Of a DNA stretch of 64,000 bases, positions 58,859-64,000 are shown one piece after another (position 1 is the stretch's first letter; every line of letters begins with the position of its first letter). The stretch comes from an uncultured Muribaculaceae bacterium (GTDB lineage Bacteria; Bacteroidota; Bacteroidia; Bacteroidales; Muribaculaceae). The notes beneath the pieces were generated by a model. That model did not search any database. It was not told the origin of the DNA and was given only the letters and a program-made list of their open reading frames with translations. A program made the position numbers and the translations under genes. Where the stretch lies: contig CANRPJ010000008.1 in the NCBI GenBank assembly GCA_947632485.1, positions 1 through 64,000 of the forward strand. Direction: 5' to 3'.

Positions 58859-60484
58859 ATGGGAGACTGGCACGAGCCTCAGGGCCCCTTCGATATTCCT
58901 GATATTCCTAACTATGTGCCTCGCAGGCTGAAGCCCTGGATATTCGTATGCTTTGTGCTGATAGTGCAATTCTCCGGCGGCCTTTATCTCGCAGCCGCCA
59001 CAGATATGGTAGGCACTACGGCGCTGATGCAGGAAGATATTCTTATGGCGGGCTATGCGTCGCTGGTAGGAATGTCGATCAATTTCTGCGTGATGTTCAG
59101 GCTCAAGTTCCGCTTCTCCAACCGTGTAAGTCTTCTTGCCTGCGGAGCTGTATTGATAGCGGCCAATGCCATCTGTAGCCTTACGGCAAGCGTGCCGGTT
59201 CTTGTCGGCGCGTGCTTTGTGGCCGGTTGGTTCCGGATGTGGGCCACATTTGCTTGCAACTCCACTATCCAGACGTGGATCACTCCCAAGCGTGATATGG
59301 CGGTGTTCTTCTGCTACGTCTACATCATCGTAGACAGTGTGATTCAGCTAAGCGGAATCTCCGCCATCTATCTGGCTTTCCATTCGCAGTGGGAGTGCAT
59401 GCAATGGATAATGACAGCTCTGCTTGCGCTGATGATGCTGGCGGTGCTGATACTGCTACGACCCGTAAAAGGACCCGTGAGGATTCCTATGCTCGGTATC
59501 GACTGGATAGGAGCGGCGCTGTGGAGCGTATTCATGATGAGCTTTGTTTTCATCTGCGTCTAAGGCGATTTCTACGACTGGTGGGAGTCTGAGGAAATCG
59601 TAGGCGCTGCGGTTTTAGGTGCTGTATGCCTCGGCATAAACCTATGGCGGGCGTCGTTTCTTCATCACCCGTATATATCGTTGCCGGTTATGAGAAACCG
59701 TAATGTGGTGAGGGCTACGTTAGTCTATCTGATTTTCTTCACGCTTCTCGCCACGGAGCATGTGTTTGAGCATGGTTATGCCTCCGCGATACTCGGATTC
59801 GACGAGACCAATCTTATAGATCTGAACTGGTACGTATGTGCCGGAATTGCCGCAGGTTGCACCTTTACATATTTCACCTTCGCCAGGCGCCGGTGGAGAT
59901 ACAAGACCATGACCGCAATAGCCTTCGGTTTGGCGGCTCTCTATCTCGGCTGGTTCTATTTCTGGATAGATTACGGGGTGGAGAAAGAGGCATTGTTCGC
60001 GCCCTTGTTCGTAAGAGGTTTCGCATCAGTGATTATCTCCATCGTATTTCTCACTTCGATGACTCCCGGCGAAAGCAAACTGCATTTCTTCGTATTCCCT
60101 CAGGCACTTACGCTTAATGGATTCACGGGCGCGGTGATGGGTGCCACTCTCGGTCCGGCTCTGGTGGGGGAGTTTCTCCAGCGTACCGTGGCTAAGAATC
60201 TGGCTTTACTGAGTTCTCGGCTCACGGATATTGATGCCGGAGCTATGGGCATGCCCGTAGGGCAACTATACGGCCTGGTTTATCCTCAGGCTCTTGTAGT
60301 TTCAATGAAAGAGATCTACGGCTGGCTGTTGATCGGGGCGTTAGCTTCTCTGGCCCTAATAATAGCGAGCTACGGCAATCTACGTCCGTCGTCGGTATTC
60401 CCGAAATGGCGCACGATCCGCAAAATCTTTCGCCGTGAAGCCATTGAGGCGGGGAGAATCGAAAACACTACTGAGTACACGTGA
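58859..60484 (+). pseudogene. EmrB-like MFS transporter split by an in-frame TAA
   Basis: The ATG at 58859 starts one base after the HlyD stop. The frame is open to TAA at 59561-59563 (234 codons, about seven helices) and continues in the same frame right after it, GDFYDWWESEEIVGAAV, up to the stop at 60482, giving 541 codons in total and about 14 helices, the expected DHA2/EmrB size. The TAA replaces what is probably a Tyr codon (TAT or TAC). A TTG at 59681 could start the second half, but a half transporter is unlikely to work. The pump is probably drug or fatty-acid export in partnership with the TolC and HlyD proteins. As with the other disrupted genes, an assembly error remains possible. 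Confidence 0.8.
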
Positions 60485-60539
60485 ATTAGAAACAATTTTT
60501 TCAACATAATAAGGTTTAAAGTTAGAGGTAAAAAGAATA

Positions 60540-60570
60540 GGCAGTGATAACCCGAATGGTTACCACTGCC
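60540..60570. terminator. Hairpin between the MFS gene and the exonuclease gene
   Basis: Arms GGCAGTG (60540-60546)/CACTGCC (60564-60570) and inner TAACC/GGTTA with one A-C mismatch. It lies between convergent genes and may end transcription in either direction; the T-runs are weak. Confidence 0.55.
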
Positions 60571-60694
60571 GGTAAGTTAGTGGTCAACAGTAGACTTTGA
60601 GAGGTGCCATATCTGATCACGTTTTAGGGTTACATTGCAAAATTAACCCTGAGGTGTATCAGATTTGGTTTCAGCTCAATATTTCTCCCCGTTT

Positions 60695-61189
60695 TTAGAG
60701 AATTTTTAGGGCTATGGCAGCGCAGGCCTCGGCATCGCAAAGAGCGTGGTGGTGATTCTCCATATCGAAACCACAGGCCGCAGCAGCTACGTCGAGGCAA
60801 TAGCTTGGGAGATTGAGACGCCTGCGCGAGGCGGCAAGCGTACAGTAAAATTCGTATTCGGGATATTCCATACCGTATTCTTTGAAGGCTGCCCGGAGAC
60901 AACTTTCGTCAAACGGCCGGTTGTGAGCTACCAGAGGAAGCCCCTTTATCAGAGGGGCCACTCGCGCCCATACCTCGGGGAATAATGGCTGATCATCAGT
61001 ATCCTGGCGTGTCAGACCGTGCACTCTCGTGGTCCAATATGAATAGTAGTTGGGAGTCGGTTTTATGAGGCTGTAGAATCTATCTACTACCTCACCGCCT
61101 CTTACAATCACGAGTCCCACACTGCATACGCTCGAGCGCCGACTATTGGCAGTCTCAAAATCGATAGCCGCAAAGTCTTTCATAATCAA
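60695..61189 (-). CDS. DEDDh-type 3'-5' exonuclease
   Basis: A 164-residue DnaQ-like exonuclease: DFAAIDFETANSRRSSVCSV provides the first Asp and Glu (motif I), GLPLVAHNRPFDESCLRAAF motif II, and NHHHALCDAEACAAIAL motif III with the His of the DEDDh type. Length and layout match small oligoribonuclease/RNase T/epsilon-like enzymes, not polymerase fusions. It overlaps the WYL gene by 4 nt and is last of the minus-strand run rtcB, FtsZ-like, WYL, exonuclease. It could trim RNA or DNA ends; in this setting RNA is plausible. Confidence 0.85.
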   Translation of the reverse strand: MIMKDFAAIDFETANSRRSSVCSVGLVIVRGGEVVDRFYSLIKPTPNYYSYWTTRVHGLTRQDTDDQPLFPEVWARVAPLIKGLPLVAHNRPFDESCLRAAFKEYGMEYPEYEFYCTLAASRRRLNLPSYCLDVAAAACGFDMENHHHALCDAEACAAIALKIL

Positions 61190-62091
61190 TCGTTTTTATA
61201 GAGAGCATGCATGTCGGCAGTCCAATCTTTCATAGTCTTGCGGAGTGATGCCGGCTTGATCACTTCGATCATAGCTCCGACGTGGAGCAGCTTCATCACA
61301 AAATCGTAGGTAGGAGCAAGATACAGTTCGAAATCAGCGTAATCTCCGCAATCTTCAATCAGTCGCTGACTGTGGTGCAGAGGCAGCGACTTCATATAGT
61401 GCTTATGTTCTTCATTGGCACGGATCACGATTCTTTCAGCCTTTATCTCCGGATCGACTACTATACCATAGGCGGTGGAGAAGAACGAGCCTGGGTCATA
61501 ATCTTTTGGCAGCTTGAAAGTATCGTCGGTGAGCTCTATGTTTTCCACTCGGTCGAGTCCATAGAGACGGAGTTCGCCATAATCAACGTTGAGCGCCAGC
61601 ACATACCAGCGGTTTTCAAACAGCTTCACGCAGTAGGGCTCTATCGGAAAAGTAGAGCTATGTTGCTTCCTGAAAGATCTGTATGTGATTTTTACTACTC
61701 GATTCTCTTTCATGGCCTCAATAATGGTAGTGAGATGATCTCTGCCGGAAGGAATCTCATTGACGATAATCCTTCCTTTCAGCGAGAGATTTTCTCCTAT
61801 CAGATTGCCCACGGCGAAGGAGTCGAGCATCCACTTTTTGAGTTTGTCGTCGTCGATGTCTTCCGGATTGGCTATGAAATATAGATAGCCTCCTACCTTC
61901 TGGCAATCGATGAAGATGCTGAACTGCTCGTAGATAGCATCGCGCCATCGGTTGAACGTAGCGCGGTGGAGCGGGCGGCAGTCGCTGAGGTCTTTGTTGC
62001 GCTCCCACTTGTCGGAAAGCTCTTTATGGGTGATCTTTCCGGCCCGGCGAATGGTCTCTATCAGCCAGGTGTATTTCTGCAGTTGAGTCAT
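61186..62091 (-). CDS. WYL-domain transcriptional regulator
   Basis: A 301-residue regulator: N-terminal winged helix (about 1-75, KYTWLIETIRRAGKITHKEL, RPLHRATFNRWRDAIYEQFS), a WYL domain (about 118-200, FENRWYVLALNVDYGELRLY holds a W-Y-L-like core and LDRVENIELTDDTF follows), and a WCX C-terminal domain. WYL proteins sense nucleic acids or nucleotides and control defence or DNA damage genes in many bacteria. It sits between an FtsZ-like GTPase gene and an exonuclease gene, overlapping the latter by 4 nt. A -7 box lies 23 nt upstream. Confidence 0.9.
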   Translation of the reverse strand: MTQLQKYTWLIETIRRAGKITHKELSDKWERNKDLSDCRPLHRATFNRWRDAIYEQFSIFIDCQKVGGYLYFIANPEDIDDDKLKKWMLDSFAVGNLIGENLSLKGRIIVNEIPSGRDHLTTIIEAMKENRVVKITYRSFRKQHSSTFPIEPYCVKLFENRWYVLALNVDYGELRLYGLDRVENIELTDDTFKLPKDYDPGSFFSTAYGIVVDPEIKAERIVIRANEEHKHYMKSLPLHHSQRLIEDCGDYADFELYLAPTYDFVMKLLHVGAMIEVIKPASLRKTMKDWTADMHALYKND

Positions 62092-62113
62092 ATCGGTAAA
62101 TGCTTTGTCACTG

Positions 62114-62121
62114 CAAAGTTA
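62114..62121 (-). promoter_or_regulatory. -7 box candidate upstream of the WYL gene
   Basis: Minus-strand TAACTTTG matches TAnnTTTG and ends 23 nt before the ATG at 62091, so the WYL and exonuclease genes may have their own start. No TTG at the usual spacing. Confidence 0.4.
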
Positions 62122-62178
62122 ACACAAAGCTGTATCATTTTGCGCTACAGGATGAAAAATATCTCTTTTCTGCTGATT

Positions 62179-62709
62179 TCAGGCCATACCCTCCTCAATA
62201 GCGGCCAATATCTCCTTATCGGCTATTTTGAATGCATCGGCAAAACCGAGATCCGGGTAATTCTTTACCAGGTTTTCATTGTTGAAAGCCTTCAATTCTA
62301 CGTCTTTAATCCTTGATACGGGCAAAGCTGCATCAATTGCCTTAATAAGTCGTTTCTCCCCTTCAAACAGGAATGGTGTGGTGGTAATCACCTGGATCGA
62401 CATAACCCCGGCTTTCTTAGCTTCGCTCACCGCCGGCATTAAGAATTTCGATCCAGTCATGCCACCCATACCTGCAATGATATAGAGCTTCTCCACCTCA
62501 GTGAAAACACCTTCAGGAAAGGCGTCCTGCTCCGGGTTGAGAACAATCAGTTGTCGATTGTCGGCATTATGTTTCTTCAGACTGTTTTCATCGGTATCAG
62601 CAAATAGATAGTTTGCCTCCTTCAGCTCGGTCTGCTTCGCATCTCTGCATATCGTTTCAGCAATATTGCCACCGGCACCGCCGAGAGCGAGAATCATGGT
62701 CTTTGACAT
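62179..62709 (-). CDS. Stand-alone FtsZ/tubulin-like GTPase domain
   Basis: A 176-residue protein that matches the N-terminal half of FtsZ: LGGAGGNIAETICRDA (T1 loop, residues 9-24), LFADTDENSLKKHNAD (T3), IIAGMGGMTGSKFLMPAVSE (T4 tubulin-signature-like loop, residues 77-87, with Met in place of a Gly), ITTTPFLFEGEKRLIKAIDA (T5 side) and FNNENLVKN followed by DLGFADAFKIADKEILAAIE (T6 and central helix H7). It ends right after H7. The C-terminal domain of FtsZ, with the T7 loop that gives the catalytic Asp to the next subunit, is absent, so self-polymer GTPase activity is not expected. It is not ftsZ itself, which is about 400 residues and lies in the dcw cluster. It follows rtcB on the same strand and has a promoter of its own at 62729-62757. 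Confidence 0.8.
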   Translation of the reverse strand: MSKTMILALGGAGGNIAETICRDAKQTELKEANYLFADTDENSLKKHNADNRQLIVLNPEQDAFPEGVFTEVEKLYIIAGMGGMTGSKFLMPAVSEAKKAGVMSIQVITTTPFLFEGEKRLIKAIDAALPVSRIKDVELKAFNNENLVKNYPDLGFADAFKIADKEILAAIEEGMA

Positions 62710-62728
62710 ATATCAGTTTCTTTTTTAG

Positions 62729-62757
62729 CAAAGGTACATATTAGATTCGATCCTCAA
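62729..62757 (-). promoter_or_regulatory. Promoter candidate for the FtsZ-like gene
   Basis: Minus-strand TTG (62755-62757), 18-nt spacer and TACCTTTG (62729-62736), a perfect -7 box, 19 nt before the ATG at 62709. It sits in the 52-nt gap after rtcB. Confidence 0.5.
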
Positions 62758-62761
62758 CGGG

Positions 62762-64000
62762 TTATGAGGCTTTGAAATTGAAGATGGGGCGAATAATGGT
62801 ATCGATGCTTACGGTATCACCGATGTTGGCGATAATCTCTTCGGCCGGCTTATAAACCATCGGCGATTCGTCACGAGTGAAGTCGTTGACCGATTCTGAG
62901 TAGATGCCCTTCATCGAAGCCTCGAAGTCTTCCATCGTAATCTTTTCGTAAGCCTGGCTGCGGCTGAGCACGCGCCCGGCACCGTGGGGAGCGGAGCAAT
63001 TCCAGTCGGGATTGCCCTTTCCCGTGCATAGCAGCGAGCCATCGCGCATATTCAGGGGAATGATACAGCGTTCCCCTGCTGCCGCTGAGATCGACCCCTT
63101 GCGGATTATATTGCTGTCACTTATGTAGTTGTGAACAGATTCGAACTCCTCCATAACCTCCGTATTCTGAAAGAATTTCAGGAGAAGCAGCGAGATGAGC
63201 CTGCGGTTGAGCACGGCCCAACGCTGGCAGATGCGCATATCGTGAAGATACTGCTCGCGCTCTTCTCCTTCCACATAGCACAGCGCATCGGGCAGCGAAG
63301 GAGCTGAAGCCGGCCTATCCCTGCGCATCTTCCGGATCACCTCCTGCAGCTCGGAGCGCCGTCCGGCGGCTTTATATTCTGAAATAGTGCGCTTTATGCT
63401 CTCTTCAAATTCATCAGAGCCGGCAGTGAGGTGCTTTACCGCCTTCGCCTGATAAATCTCCGCCACCTGCTTGCCGAGATTGCGCGACCCGGTATGAATC
63501 ACGAGATATACGTTGCCCTCGTCGTCTCTGTCGAGTTCAATAAAATGGTTACCCCCACCGAGAGAGCCGATCGACTTGTTGATGCGTCCCGAGTCTTTCA
63601 GCTGCCTGTAGCAGTAAAGCTCAGTCACGAGTTGCTTCGCCTCCCGATATATCTCCATCTCTTCGCCAACAAGGCGTTTGAACCCCAACCGGTCTTCACG
63701 AACTATCTTGCCGGAAGGCACGCTGCTGCGGATATGCTCGTGGAAAGCGTGATAGTCAATATCGGTGAGTTTGCCAAGATTCAGGATTCGCATACCGCAA
63801 CCGATATCCACACCTACTATATTGGGTATCACTTTATCGCCGAGGTCGCCCGTGAAACCAATCACGCAGCTAGCCCCTGCGTGAACGTCGGGCATAATCC
63901 TGATTTTCTTATCAGAGAAAACGTCGATCGAAAGCAGCTCCCTGATCTGCTCCAATGCGGATTCCTCAATATTATCTGTGAATATCTTCACGTCGTAGCC
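62762..64000 (-). CDS. RtcB-type RNA ligase, 5' end at window edge
   Basis: The frame is open to the window edge, with three codons (GYD) beyond the GTG at 63991, so the true start probably lies outside; 412 codons are visible. It has the RtcB metal and guanylation set, counted from the GTG: Asp35 and His37 (MPDVHAGA), Asp62 and Cys65 (VDIGCGM), Asn148-His149 (GSLGGGNHFIEL), His166 (VIHTGSRNLG), His287 (ESVHNYIS), and His336 in APHGAGRVLSR, the residue linked to GMP in family members. RtcB joins 2',3'-cyclic phosphate or 3'-phosphate RNA ends to 5'-OH ends, repairing RNA cut by ribotoxins and in some organisms ligating tRNA halves. In bacteria it is usually under damage-response control. Here an FtsZ-like domain, WYL regulator and exonuclease follow in the same direction. 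Confidence 0.93.
   Translation of the reverse strand, partial: GYDVKIFTDNIEESALEQIRELLSIDVFSDKKIRIMPDVHAGASCVIGFTGDLGDKVIPNIVGVDIGCGMRILNLGKLTDIDYHAFHEHIRSSVPSGKIVREDRLGFKRLVGEEMEIYREAKQLVTELYCYRQLKDSGRINKSIGSLGGGNHFIELDRDDEGNVYLVIHTGSRNLGKQVAEIYQAKAVKHLTAGSDEFEESIKRTISEYKAAGRRSELQEVIRKMRRDRPASAPSLPDALCYVEGEEREQYLHDMRICQRWAVLNRRLISLLLLKFFQNTEVMEEFESVHNYISDSNIIRKGSISAAAGERCIIPLNMRDGSLLCTGKGNPDWNCSAPHGAGRVLSRSQAYEKITMEDFEASMKGIYSESVNDFTRDESPMVYKPAEEIIANIGDTVSIDTIIRPIFNFKAS

Noticed and set aside
1-64000. CRISPR arrays, prophage or rRNA
   Set aside because: No regularly spaced repeats, phage structural genes or rRNA-like sequence were seen on either strand.

Overview
The window looks like a chromosomal contig from a gut-type Bacteroidales bacterium, possibly a Muribaculaceae member. 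The support is a SusC/SusD pair with SusE/F-like lipoproteins, a fimbrillin/DUF5119/DUF3575 surface cluster, a GH92 mannosidase, Bacteroidota-only families (DUF5683, DUF4836-like) and many promoters of the Bacteroidota type (TTG or TTTG, about 19-21 nt, TAnnTTTG). The family-level name is inference. No phage, insertion sequence, CRISPR array or rRNA was seen.

Layout. Positions 1-17185 are almost all on the minus strand: fimbrial surface genes, a LysM lytic transglycosylase, DUF5683-parB-parA, a MATE exporter, a glutaminase-family gene broken by an in-frame TAG, an aspartate-type aminotransferase, a YafQ-type toxin-antitoxin pair, and a C39-peptidase ABC exporter followed by a tiny HlyD-like membrane stub. 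A tRNA-Tyr sits on the plus strand at 12562. Positions 17411-60484 are almost all plus strand: a lipoprotein/ABC transporter operon, a Sus-like nutrient uptake locus whose SusE- and SusF-like genes are both disrupted, an M61 peptidase, an alanine dehydrogenase-like protein, a GT4 glycosyltransferase, a DUF2723 membrane protein, shikimate kinase, a TolC/HlyD/two-permease export operon, upp, recF-DUF721-thioesterase-SIS, ribH, a Tat plus keto-sugar cluster (46257-51935), metY, GH92, and a second TolC/HlyD/MFS export operon whose MFS gene is broken by an in-frame TAA. Only an Lrp/AsnC regulator at 32387-32875 is on the opposite strand. Positions 60695-64000 are minus strand again.

Two clusters look most like systems. 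At the right edge, an RtcB-type RNA ligase, a stand-alone FtsZ-like GTPase domain that stops just after helix H7, a WYL regulator and a DEDDh exonuclease lie in one direction; this suggests a nucleic-acid damage response or RNA repair module. At 46257-51935, tatA and tatC flank a Tat-exported Gfo/Idh/MocA oxidoreductase, a DUF1080 lipoprotein and a TIM-barrel isomerase lipoprotein, with a cytoplasmic Gfo/Idh/MocA paralogue at the front; this suggests oxidative (3-keto) processing of glycosides in the periplasm with its own export machinery.

Four genes carry single-site disruptions (TAG at 11978-11980, a one-base frameshift near 25765, TAG at 27053-27055, TAA at 59561-59563). They may be real pseudogenes or assembly errors; read data would decide.
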